A DNA stretch of 64,000 bases, taken from Robiginitomaculum sp. (GTDB lineage: Bacteria; Pseudomonadota; Alphaproteobacteria; Caulobacterales; Maricaulaceae). Shown one piece after another: positions 17,668 to 26,104 of the stretch. The translations under genes and the position numbers were made by a program. The notes beneath the pieces are model-generated. The model made no database searches. It was not told the origin of the DNA and saw nothing but the letters and a program-made list of their open reading frames with translations. The stretch's first letter is position 1; each line of letters begins with the position of its first letter. Location: NCBI GenBank assembly GCA_021776615.1, contig JAJFFO010000007.1:310001-374000 (forward strand). The letters run 5' to 3'.

Positions 17668-18324
17668 TCATAAATCTCTCAAATCCGGCAATTCATCGCG
17701 TGTGCCAACGGACGCAATCCAGATGATGTCGCCGGGCGCAGCCGCATTGCTGCTTGCCACGCCTATGGCATTACCGGCAGTCAGACGGATAGCAAGAGGG
17801 AAGGTCGGTGGATCATAAAATTGGGCGTCGCCAAAATCACCTGGCTCTGGTGTTTCCTTGGGCGGCCAACTGGACCGCCATGCATTGTCGGCTCCAAGAT
17901 AGGAAAACTGCCCATCCGCCGCCGCAAATTCCTGCAACACCCATTCAATATCGCCGCTTTGGTAAACCAGCCACGTCTTGCGACCATCACTTTGCAGGCT
18001 CAGGGTGAAAGCCGAAAGGCCAATATTGAGCGTGTGAAATGGCGTCCGCGTAACCCCGCTAAATTGTCCCGGCTGTCCGACAAAGGCGCTTTTGTCGTCA
18101 TCGGGCCAATGCAGCACCATACCGCCTATCAATGCACCATAGCTTTTTTGTACAACCGCCAATTCCTGCGCTTCCAGCGCCGCATTTACCGTGCGTTCCG
18201 ACAAGTGCAGCAAGGTTGATGTTGACTGGAACAAAGCCAGCGACGCCACCGACATTATCGCCAAGGCCAATAAGGTCTCGAGCAGCGAAAACCCACGCTT
18301 TGTGTGCTGTGCTTCATGGCGCAT
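17668..18324 (-). CDS. gspJ: Type II secretion minor pseudopilin GspJ
   Basis: A 218-residue pseudopilin with a short leader, HTKRG/FSLLETLLALAIMSV, cleaved after G11 with Glu at mature position 5. The C-terminal region has LVYQSGDIEWVLQEF and PLAIRLTAG, consistent with the GspJ beta-rich domain. It is the first gene of the minus-strand unit J-K-L-M-C-D-I, and its start faces gspE across about 220 bp, so the promoter for the whole unit should lie in 18325-18544. I saw no convincing sigma-70 pair there. Confidence 0.85.
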   Translation of the reverse strand: MRHEAQHTKRGFSLLETLLALAIMSVASLALFQSTSTLLHLSERTVNAALEAQELAVVQKSYGALIGGMVLHWPDDDKSAFVGQPGQFSGVTRTPFHTLNIGLSAFTLSLQSDGRKTWLVYQSGDIEWVLQEFAAADGQFSYLGADNAWRSSWPPKETPEPGDFGDAQFYDPPTFPLAIRLTAGNAIGVASSNAAAPGDIIWIASVGTRDELPDLRDL

Positions 18325-18544
18325 CTTAGGGTCAGTACCTGTAAACGCCCCTCAAGATAGGGTATTTGGGTTTTAAGCTATTAATTTGCCAAGGTAAATC
18401 TATGCGCGCACGGCAAAAGCAATGACATATTCGCGTTTTGGCTATTCTCAATAAACTTATCGCCGCCTATAACATGGCATTAGGTGAATTTCCGCATCGC
18501 TGCTTGTGCAGCGCGGACCCGTGTTAAGGCAGCTGGACCCACAC

Positions 18545-20296
18545 ATGCAAACGCAACTTATCGGCCAAATTCTTCTTTCGACAAAAGTGATTACGGAACA
18601 GGACCTGACTCAGGCGCTGCGCCTGCAAGAAGAAACCAGCGGTCTGGTGGGGCAAGCCCTACTGCGCCTTGGCGCCCTTACGGAAGACGTTTTAATGGCT
18701 GCCCTTTCTGACCAGCTTGGCATGCCCGTTCTGGACCCGGCGCAAGCCCCCAAGGACGCGGTGCGCTATGAGCAGGCGATTGCGGTTTTGCAAATCTCCC
18801 CGCGCTGGTTTTTGGGGCAAAGCGCAGCGGTTTGGATAAGTGAAAACAATGGTCAGCAAGTTCTCAATGTTGTGGCGCGCGACATTCTCAATCCCGGCAT
18901 ACAGGAAAAAATTGAATGCCAATGGTATTACGCCGCCGTGCAGCAGGGCAAAGATAGCCTTGGACCGGTCCAATATTGGCTGAGCGAAAATCAATTTATC
19001 GAGCGCTGCCTTTACTACATCACCGAAAGCCTGGGCCTGACCGCCAAGGACAGCGATGATTTGCAAGACACCGCACGCCTGAAAGAAATGGCGGAAGAAG
19101 CGCCGGTCATTGATTTTGTCAACAACATGTTTGCCACCGCGCTTAAAGACAGCGCCTCGGACATTCATGTGGAGCCGTTTGAACATGATTTCAAAGTGCG
19201 CTACCGCATTGATGGGGTATTGCACACCCGCCAAAAAGAGCCGCGCGGCTTGTTTGACGCTATTACCAGCCGGGTAAAATTGCTATCGGGCATGGACATT
19301 GCCGAGCGGCGACTGCCGCAAGACGGTCGCCAGACCATTCGCTTTGCCGGTCACGCCATTGATTTGCGGGTATCATCCCTGCCCGGTTCCTGGGGCGAAA
19401 GTCTGGTATTGCGGCTGCTGAAAAAAGAAGGCGAGCTGCCGGATTTGCAAGGTCTTGGACTTACCGGACGCGCCAATATGGTGATGACCGAACTTACGCA
19501 AAACCCGAATGGGGTGATTCTGGTCACCGGGCCGACCGGGTCGGGCAAATCCACCACCCTCTATCGCTGCCTGCAACAGCTTAATAACGGCATTACCAAA
19601 ATCATCTCCATCGAAGACCCGGTCGAGTATGACATGGACGGCGTGGTGCAAATTCAAACCAAAGCCGAGATTGGCTACACCTTCGCCAAGGGCCTGCGGG
19701 CGATCCTGCGTCAGGACCCGGATATCATTATGGTCGGCGAAATTCGCGATGGCGAAACCGCCACCATAGCGGCACAAGCGGCATTGACCGGCCATTTGGT
19801 TTTATCCACCGTGCACACCAATTCCTCGCTGGCGGCCATTGCCCGGCTGAATGATTTGGGTCTGGAGCCGTATATGATTGCCGCCGCCGTGCGCGGTTTG
19901 GCCGCCCAAAGGCTGGTGCGCCGCCTGTGCGCATCGTGCGCGGTGCCGGACACAGATGGCGAAGGGGAGAATATGCTGCGGCGCATGGCCAAATCAGGGC
20001 TTATTATTGATGAGGAACTTAATCAGGCCCCCGCATGGCACAAGCCGGTTGGCTGTGCCGAATGCAATAATACCGGCTATTCAGGCCGGGTCGCAGTATT
20101 TGAGGTGGTGGCCATTGATGATGACTTGCGCGACGCCGTTATTGAAGGCGCGCACATGGCCAAACTCGTCAAAATTGCCCGGAAAAAGGGCTTTCAAACC
20201 TTGCTTGAAGATGGCTTGCTTAAAGCCCGTCAAGGCATGACCACGGCGGATGAAGTGTTACGGGTTTGCGGCGCTGAACAGCCGCAAGCGGATTAG
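18545..20296 (+). CDS. gspE: Type II secretion traffic ATPase GspE
   Basis: A cytoplasmic ATPase of 583 residues from the ATG at 18545; a GTG at 18506 is possible. The N-terminal GspE-N domain (LIGQILLSTKVITEQDL) is followed by the ATPase core: SDIHVEPFE, the Walker A GPTGSGKSTTLY, IEDPVEY, the Walker B DPDIIMVGEIRD and TGHLVLSTVHTN. A tetracysteine zinc site follows (CASC near the LVRRL motif, then CAEC). It drives pseudopilus assembly via GspL and GspF. It is transcribed alone, diverging from gspJ. It ends in a 4-nt overlap with the convergent protease gene. Confidence 0.95.
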   Translation: MQTQLIGQILLSTKVITEQDLTQALRLQEETSGLVGQALLRLGALTEDVLMAALSDQLGMPVLDPAQAPKDAVRYEQAIAVLQISPRWFLGQSAAVWISENNGQQVLNVVARDILNPGIQEKIECQWYYAAVQQGKDSLGPVQYWLSENQFIERCLYYITESLGLTAKDSDDLQDTARLKEMAEEAPVIDFVNNMFATALKDSASDIHVEPFEHDFKVRYRIDGVLHTRQKEPRGLFDAITSRVKLLSGMDIAERRLPQDGRQTIRFAGHAIDLRVSSLPGSWGESLVLRLLKKEGELPDLQGLGLTGRANMVMTELTQNPNGVILVTGPTGSGKSTTLYRCLQQLNNGITKIISIEDPVEYDMDGVVQIQTKAEIGYTFAKGLRAILRQDPDIIMVGEIRDGETATIAAQAALTGHLVLSTVHTNSSLAAIARLNDLGLEPYMIAAAVRGLAAQRLVRRLCASCAVPDTDGEGENMLRRMAKSGLIIDEELNQAPAWHKPVGCAECNNTGYSGRVAVFEVVAIDDDLRDAVIEGAHMAKLVKIARKKGFQTLLEDGLLKARQGMTTADEVLRVCGAEQPQAD

Positions 20297-21219
20297 TGCT
20301 CGAACGCCAGCGTAGACGGCTTGACCCATAATTTTTCATTGGCAAAATCCAGAACCACCGCCGATGTGCCTTGCAAAAAATCCAGACCAAGGATCAAAGC
20401 CGGTTCGTCGGCCAGTTGCAGGGTATTAAAGACATCGAGATCAGCAACCAGAATGGGAGCATCCTCCCATCGCAATTTTCGCAGTTTTGCGGGGCTGGCA
20501 ATCCCGATTTGCGCCGGTAATTTTGGCAACCCCAACCCGGTAATAAACTGGTCAGGGTTGATAATATCGAAGGCACCAAGATCATCCAGATAAGGGCCAA
20601 GCAGTGAATTACCGATTGATTGCCGCGCGCCCGAATCAATAATCGCTTTAACGCGGTGTCCATCGATACGAAGAATTACCGATAAAAACCCGGCAAAATT
20701 GCGCTGCGCCCGAAATTGATGCCAGTCGCGATTGCGGCGTAGTTTCGCGGCGTTTTTCCGGTCTATAAAACTTAGCTCGCGGGTTTCAAAGTTCAGCATG
20801 AGCGACTGAGACGCCAAAACGTCGAGGCCCAATATGCCTGAATACCCTCGGTGTTCCGAACTGCCCGGCAAAGCCGGTACCGTACCCAAATCCCAAATTG
20901 CTCCCCCCAAACCAAGGGAATCGATTTGGAAAATCAGCGCATTCATCGCGCCGCCAGCCGCCCAGATCCTACCCATATGATCTGGAATAACCGGCAAAGC
21001 CAGTTGCGCTGCCAGCGCTGGGCTGATGACGGTTCGACTGGCCGCCGTATCAACAACAAAATCAAACGGACCCTGACCATTGATCATGACCTGCGCCAAA
21101 TAATGCCCGCTATGGTTTTTGGTTAAAGCAATTGACCCCGCCTTCGCCATCACCAAGGTAGGCACCAAGGTCGGCACAAGCAGGCAAAATACGATAACAA
21201 TCCATAGTATTTGACGCAT
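20293..21219 (-). CDS. Exported aspartyl protease with two retropepsin-like active-site motifs
   Basis: About 308 residues from the ATG at 21219; the frame opens at 21276. An N-terminal hydrophobic signal or anchor (LWIVIVFCLLVPTLV) is followed by two copies of the aspartyl protease catalytic signature: FVVDTAASRTVIS near residue 40 and AIIDSGARQSIG near residue 200. Each has a downstream hydrophobic LGLD motif (ILGLDVLAS, ILGLDFLQG). This is the internally duplicated, single-chain arrangement of periplasmic retropepsin-like proteins. The first site has DTA rather than the usual DTG. It may be a T2SS substrate or an unrelated periplasmic protease. Confidence 0.75.
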   Translation of the reverse strand: MRQILWIVIVFCLLVPTLVPTLVMAKAGSIALTKNHSGHYLAQVMINGQGPFDFVVDTAASRTVISPALAAQLALPVIPDHMGRIWAAGGAMNALIFQIDSLGLGGAIWDLGTVPALPGSSEHRGYSGILGLDVLASQSLMLNFETRELSFIDRKNAAKLRRNRDWHQFRAQRNFAGFLSVILRIDGHRVKAIIDSGARQSIGNSLLGPYLDDLGAFDIINPDQFITGLGLPKLPAQIGIASPAKLRKLRWEDAPILVADLDVFNTLQLADEPALILGLDFLQGTSAVVLDFANEKLWVKPSTLAFEH

Positions 21220-21330
21220 CAGGTTTCCCGTATCAGACAACCAATAAGAAGCCCACCGTATACGAAAACACTGCAAAAATCCGGTTCAAATTATTAAATA
21301 TGGGTAAGACCGATCACCCGCCAAATACGT

Positions 21331-21954
21331 CTAGCGATTGAGTAGTTTGAACACATCATCCATGGCTGACCCATCACCATCAGCATCCAAAAGTCCCATA
21401 AGCGGGTTGGATTGACGCGCCTTGGCACCGCCGCCCAATAATGATCCGGCGAGTTGACCCAACAGACCTCCACCACGACCGCTCTTGCCGCCGCCCATAG
21501 CGCCGGTAATCGCATCCATCATGCCCGGCTGTTTGGTTTGCTTGGCGACCGAGCCCATGGCCATACTTGCCAATACCGGCAATAGCTGTTTGAGCAAGCC
21601 AGCGTCGATACCGGTTTGCGTAGCCGCCCGTCCGGCGACTTCGCGGCTTACCGTTTTGGAGCCCAAAATATGGCCCAATATGGCATTGCCTTCTTCGCGT
21701 ACTGCCGGGCCTTCAATCGCTTTCGGATCGTCCAGATAGCGATCATGATTGCCGCTTTTTACCGCATTCAATAGCGCTTCAAGCCCTTGAGGCGAGCCCG
21801 CATTGCGCTTCAACCCCGATGACAAAGCCGGCAAAAGCGCTTTGACCGCAGCGCCAGCCTGATTGTCGTCCAGACCAAATTGCTTGCCAATGGAACCAAG
21901 TGCGCCGCCGCCCTGTGCCTCCATCAACATGTCTAATAAATTCATTCCCGCCAT
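21331..21954 (-). CDS. DUF937 family protein
   Basis: A 207-residue Ala/Gly/Leu-rich protein of the DUF937 (YidB-like) family: NLLDMLMEAQGGGALGSIGKQ at the N-terminus, then GLDDNQAGAAVKALLPALSSG and VKSGNHDRYLDD. A second motif pair is LGHILGSK and LLKQLLPVLASMAMG. The ATG at 21954 is chosen because GGAGT lies 6 nt before it. It has no signal peptide. The C-terminal MGLLDADGDGSAMDDV has an EF-hand-like DxDxDG loop. Function of the family is unknown. It stands as a single minus-strand gene. Confidence 0.8.
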   Translation of the reverse strand: MAGMNLLDMLMEAQGGGALGSIGKQFGLDDNQAGAAVKALLPALSSGLKRNAGSPQGLEALLNAVKSGNHDRYLDDPKAIEGPAVREEGNAILGHILGSKTVSREVAGRAATQTGIDAGLLKQLLPVLASMAMGSVAKQTKQPGMMDAITGAMGGGKSGRGGGLLGQLAGSLLGGGAKARQSNPLMGLLDADGDGSAMDDVFKLLNR

Positions 21955-22107
21955 CACGCGACTCCTTGCATCGTCTCATCATCGTCCCGCAAGCAATTTA
22001 GGGCATAAGCTGATGAACAGGAACCGTTTGGCCGATCAATCGGGTGAAATGTACAGTAAAAAGTCAAAAAACGGCCACCACGCCTTAGCATAAGCAATGG
22101 TCCGGCT

Positions 22108-23157
22108 CTAATTGATTGAAAATTCTGCTGCCAGTTCCGCTTTCAAATCTGGCACCTGAGCCAGTTCCGGAGCGGTTATATCCTCCTCGGGGAAGGTTTC
22201 GGCAAACAAGCGCGCGGCGACAAAATCACCGACTTCTACATAAACTCGTTCGCGAACAGGACCATTTTTCCCGCTATAACGCGCCGGATAGACCAGTTCT
22301 ATTGCCACCACATCACGCGGGTCCATGGCGCTAAACGCGCTTAAGGCTTTAGCGCCAAACCGGAACAGGATTGATTGTGCATCGGCATCGCTTTTGGCTT
22401 TGCCAGGGCCCGATTGGGAAAACCCGGCATCGCTAAACAATGATGGCGGCACCGGTATTTTATCGGCGGCAAAGAAGCTTTGGACAACACTTTGCGGCGG
22501 CATAAAGCTGGCGGGCCCGTCTATAGTGCGCCCGTCTTTGGTGCGCCCTAACAGGCGCAATAAATCATCATTAAGCGGAGCGGCCAGAAGCTTTGGATCG
22601 CGCATATGCAATAGCACGCTCGATGGCGTCCTGCCGCCAAGCACTAATAAATCAAGAAATACTTCCTCGCCGTGCGCCACCAGACCAAAATCCATCATCA
22701 CACCGTCCGGGCCGTTCAGCGGACTTCTGACCCGCCAGCGCGCTTTTTCAAGTGCGTCCTCGCGCCGCGCTTCCCAATTTTGCCAGCGCGCCGGAAAAAC
22801 CATAGTGAACATGCGCGACCAAAGTTCCGCCGCTTCTTGCATACGCACAATCTCGTTATGTACATCCTCATTGTCGCACGCCACATTAGCGGCGCGCTTT
22901 GCCAAATCTGTGTATAAATCATCAAGCGATTGCAAATCTTCACCGGCGCGCAATAGCGTGCCGCGTGCTTGGACCTGTCCGGAGACCAGAGCGGCGTGCT
23001 CAAGCGGGCTTAATGTGCCACAGTGCTGGGCAATTAGCAGCATTGAGGTGCGCTCGCGATAAGCCTCATACGCCTCAACCCCCCATGCGGGGCCGCTTAC
23101 CCACAAGGGAAAAAACAACAAAAAGGCATAAAATTTAGCGCGCAAAGCCGACCTCAT
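22108..23157 (-). CDS. Secreted or periplasmic protein of unknown function
   Basis: I do not recognise this 349-residue protein. It has a clear signal peptide (YAFLLFFPLWVSGPAWG, cleavage near residue 26). The mature part carries two cysteines in the N-terminal helical region (QHCGTLS and NVACDNED), which could form a disulfide. A YPARYSG stretch and acidic C-terminus follow. It starts 47 bp after the BcsB-like gene on the same strand, so the two are probably co-transcribed and may act together in the periplasm. Confidence 0.75.
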   Translation of the reverse strand: MRSALRAKFYAFLLFFPLWVSGPAWGVEAYEAYRERTSMLLIAQHCGTLSPLEHAALVSGQVQARGTLLRAGEDLQSLDDLYTDLAKRAANVACDNEDVHNEIVRMQEAAELWSRMFTMVFPARWQNWEARREDALEKARWRVRSPLNGPDGVMMDFGLVAHGEEVFLDLLVLGGRTPSSVLLHMRDPKLLAAPLNDDLLRLLGRTKDGRTIDGPASFMPPQSVVQSFFAADKIPVPPSLFSDAGFSQSGPGKAKSDADAQSILFRFGAKALSAFSAMDPRDVVAIELVYPARYSGKNGPVRERVYVEVGDFVAARLFAETFPEEDITAPELAQVPDLKAELAAEFSIN

Positions 23158-23204
23158 CCGTGAACCAATGCCCGGACGCTAGTCTATCTTCCTTGCTATC
23201 TTAT

Positions 23205-25148
23205 TTATTTGGTCCGGCCATTTAGCGCATTTATCTTTGGACTCCAGTTTTGATAAGCGCGCTGCCAAATCAACACCCAAAGGCCAACCAGACAGATTCC
23301 GGCAATGATAAACAAAATCGCCATGAGTCTGGCCGATCCACCCTGCCCGCCATTGGCAATCGCGCTCACCGGATCGAACGCATTAATTTCCACCAATCCT
23401 GCCCGCCAGCGCAACACCCGGCCAGCGAAAAAATTCATCGCCTGACCGTCAGCAAGGGCATGCATTGAGGGCGCAAAATCACCGTCGGCATCACCAGTAA
23501 GGATTAAAATGGAGCGTTGCTCATTTTGTCTCCAGGCGGCAACCCCAAGGCCGGGCGGCAAGGCCGCATCAGCATAAGCGGTATAGGAGCGCGTGATGGC
23601 ATTGCCTTTACGACGACCAAATTCCTTTGGCCCGGCGGCCGCCCCCTGATTAAACGCGGACGGCAGCGTGTCGACCAAATCAGCACTGAGTTGGCTGCGC
23701 AGGCTCAGCACCATCACCGCCTTGGCTTCCGGCGGCACGAAGCGAGCGTCGGTGCCATACCAGGCGGTGGTAAGCGGTGCGCCGCCAATCATGGCAATGC
23801 GCGCGGCGGCGCGCCAGCCGGCCCATAATTGCGCCTCGGTTTTGGCACCAAAAACAATGGCGGTATCGGCACCACGGTCCACAGTGAAAGGGGCGCCATC
23901 CACGGCGAAGCGCGCCATCCCGTCTGCCTGCCCATAGCCGCTGCTTTCAATCTTTGCCGACACTACTTTTAGCGGGGCGTCCTGCGCATGGCCGGCACAG
24001 GCCATGGTAACATCTTTGGCCGGTTCGGCTTCGCGGCCAATCTGAAACCCATGTTCAACATTGGTGCCCTTGGAATCGAGAGCAAACACCAGTCGATTAA
24101 GCTTTTTATTCAATTTTTTGCGCTGATCGCTTCTTCCATTCATCGACATTAATGCCACGGATTTGGCACTTACCCAATCGGCCCGCTCAAGCTCAACTAC
24201 CAGTCGGGTTTCGCCATGATACGGCGCGCGCACGGTGTTGGTAAATGGTCTGGCGTGCCAGACTGAAGCGGTCAGCGCCTCTTCAATACCGGCCAGCGCG
24301 CTTTGCCCCTGAACCAGAGGTGCCTGCGCCAAAAGGGCCGGTGCTGCGCGCGTACTGTTTACCGCAATGATCCGGCTGGCGAACAGCCGCACGGCGGCCA
24401 ATACGTCTTGCTCATCACCGCCCAAAAACTCGACACTGGGGCGCACGCCGGGCCGCAAGGCTAAGGACGGTCCAACCATGGCCGGGTCAATGCGCGCCTG
24501 AAAGCGCAGTCCCTCAACACTGTCTAGCGCAACAATCTGCGGCACCCGTCCGGTACGAATACTCAGGCCCTGGGTAACCATAGCGCCCATGCTGGCAAAA
24601 CCGGTTTTGGTAAGTCCGGCACCATCTATGCTGATCTGGTCGATTGCCCATGGTCCCTTGGCCAACCAGTTTTCCAGTGCCGCGAAGGACGCAATATGAC
24701 GCGATATCGATAAATCAAAGCGACTGCGCGATAGATCAAACACCCAGCCGCCATCACTCTTGGCCGGGCAAAGCGCGGCGGACGCCCCCTCAAACATGAC
24801 GCTGATATGATTGCGGCCTGCTTTTAAATGCGATGCCGGCAAATCAATGCGGGCGCTAAAGCTTTCTGGCCGTGGGTTGACCACGACGCCGGGCTGGTCA
24901 TTAACACTGACCACCATCAAACTGCCTTGCGCGGGCAAAGTCTCGCCCGGATTGGCAAACAGGGTCAGGCTGGCGGCATTGGCACCGGGCGGAATATTCA
25001 GATCAAAACTAAGTTCGGGATTGCGCCAATCAAGCTGTTGTTCCGGCTCCATGCCGGTTAAAATGCGCAGGCTTTCCTGTGCCCGCGCCTGCCCGGCAAA
25101 TACCATAGATGTCAAAATCAGTATGCAAATCTGTATAAATCGTGCCAT
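23205..25148 (-). CDS. BcsB-like periplasmic membrane-anchored protein
   Basis: About 647 residues from the ATG at 25148; a GTG at 25163 is also possible. It has a signal peptide ending AGQARA, a large beta-rich periplasmic region and one C-terminal TM helix (LMAILFIIAGICLVGLWVLI), the layout of the cellulose synthase subunit BcsB. Matching features are LSFDLNIPPGANAASLTLFA, SLMVVSVNDQPG, LKAGRNHISVMFEG and RFDLSISR. No bcsA, bcsZ or bcsC genes are in the window, so it is an orphan. It may partner another polysaccharide synthase. The family match is by pattern only. Confidence 0.55.
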   Translation of the reverse strand: MARFIQICILILTSMVFAGQARAQESLRILTGMEPEQQLDWRNPELSFDLNIPPGANAASLTLFANPGETLPAQGSLMVVSVNDQPGVVVNPRPESFSARIDLPASHLKAGRNHISVMFEGASAALCPAKSDGGWVFDLSRSRFDLSISRHIASFAALENWLAKGPWAIDQISIDGAGLTKTGFASMGAMVTQGLSIRTGRVPQIVALDSVEGLRFQARIDPAMVGPSLALRPGVRPSVEFLGGDEQDVLAAVRLFASRIIAVNSTRAAPALLAQAPLVQGQSALAGIEEALTASVWHARPFTNTVRAPYHGETRLVVELERADWVSAKSVALMSMNGRSDQRKKLNKKLNRLVFALDSKGTNVEHGFQIGREAEPAKDVTMACAGHAQDAPLKVVSAKIESSGYGQADGMARFAVDGAPFTVDRGADTAIVFGAKTEAQLWAGWRAAARIAMIGGAPLTTAWYGTDARFVPPEAKAVMVLSLRSQLSADLVDTLPSAFNQGAAAGPKEFGRRKGNAITRSYTAYADAALPPGLGVAAWRQNEQRSILILTGDADGDFAPSMHALADGQAMNFFAGRVLRWRAGLVEINAFDPVSAIANGGQGGSARLMAILFIIAGICLVGLWVLIWQRAYQNWSPKINALNGRTK

Positions 25149-25232
25149 TTTGAACCAACTCACCCCTGCAATTCGATACCCACTGAATGAAGGAGCAAGA
25201 AAGCAGCCATCCCAAAACGGCTGTGCGCGACC

Positions 25233-25580
25233 ATGCCGACTTTAAAAACCAAATTTTGGGCAGAAGCCCTGATACGGCGTGCCCGGATTGGCGGTGCCTT
25301 CGCCTATTTGCGTCACCATGGCGATGACGATGCCGGTGTGGTTTTGATCAAAGTGTCGTTCATGGACGGGCGCGCTTTGGTGTGGGCCCCCGAACGGGAC
25401 GAAAATTATCGCCGAATTTGGGTGCCTCAAACTGAAGCTGCGCAAAGCGAGGCCGAAGCCGATACATTGATTGCCCGCTTGCAAGGGTATGATAACGACC
25501 TTTGGGTGATCGAAATTGAGGACCCGCAGGGGCGAAACTTTTTACTGGATGACGAACACAAGCCCCTTGACCGCGCTTAA
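25233..25580 (+). CDS. DUF1491 family protein
   Basis: A 115-residue soluble protein of the alphaproteobacterial DUF1491 type: FWAEALIRRARIGGAFAYLR, then DAGVVLIKVSFMDGRALVWAP, and the C-terminal DLWVIEIEDPQGRNFLLDD. The family has no established function. It is followed 21 bp later on the same strand by a small hypothetical gene, so the two may be co-transcribed. It diverges from the BcsB-like gene. Confidence 0.8.
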   Translation: MPTLKTKFWAEALIRRARIGGAFAYLRHHGDDDAGVVLIKVSFMDGRALVWAPERDENYRRIWVPQTEAAQSEAEADTLIARLQGYDNDLWVIEIEDPQGRNFLLDDEHKPLDRA

Positions 25581-25601
25581 GCTTCGTGACGCTTATAAAC
25601 C

Positions 25602-25997
25602 ATGATCTTTTTGTTTAATGACAAACTTTTTGAAATTGGGTTGCCGCTCGAAGCCGTGCACGCGGAAGGCTTTCCCATATCACCGGGCGCATTTTCCCGG
25701 CTAAGCAAAATGGAAACTTTGAATCTGCTCCGCTCCGAAATTTTTACCGACCCGTTTCTGACCCGAAACGCTCCGGTTAAGGCCAGCCATCTGGCCACCA
25801 TCGTCGCCGCCAAAACCAATGCAAATGCTCTGTTGGTTGGTGCCTCGGCGGACGGTGCCAAGACCGCAGCGGATATTGCGGTGCGTCTTGCGGAAGTGTC
25901 TTTACTAACCTTGGCGCAACTCTATGCGCGCCAACAAAGCGGCCAACTGACAACCCGTGAAGTTGAACAGACCATATGGTCGGTGCTGCGCACCTAG
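25602..25997 (+). CDS. Hypothetical protein, 131 residues
   Basis: Not recognised. It begins IFLFNDKLFEIGLPLEAV and contains an Ala-rich helical core (residues about 60-120). There is no signal peptide or TM segment. The codon pattern resembles the neighbours and the frame is free of competing ORFs of similar length. It follows the DUF1491 gene by 21 bp and precedes prfC by about 105 bp. The gene is probably real from spacing and composition; the function is unknown. Confidence 0.6.
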   Translation: MIFLFNDKLFEIGLPLEAVHAEGFPISPGAFSRLSKMETLNLLRSEIFTDPFLTRNAPVKASHLATIVAAKTNANALLVGASADGAKTAADIAVRLAEVSLLTLAQLYARQQSGQLTTREVEQTIWSVLRT

Positions 25998-26104
25998 CTC
26001 CTGGATCTAGGGTTTGAACCCAATTTGATTGCTGCAAGCTGAGGCACTGTATTGCTGTTTGCGCACAAGCGCGGTAATCCGGCGCATCAAACAGGGCCAA
26101 TTTC

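Noticed and set aside
22325-23062. 245-codon open frame on the plus strand
   Set aside because: It lies wholly antisense inside the secreted-protein gene at 22108-23157, which has a signal peptide; its Ser/Arg-rich product is typical of an antisense shadow.
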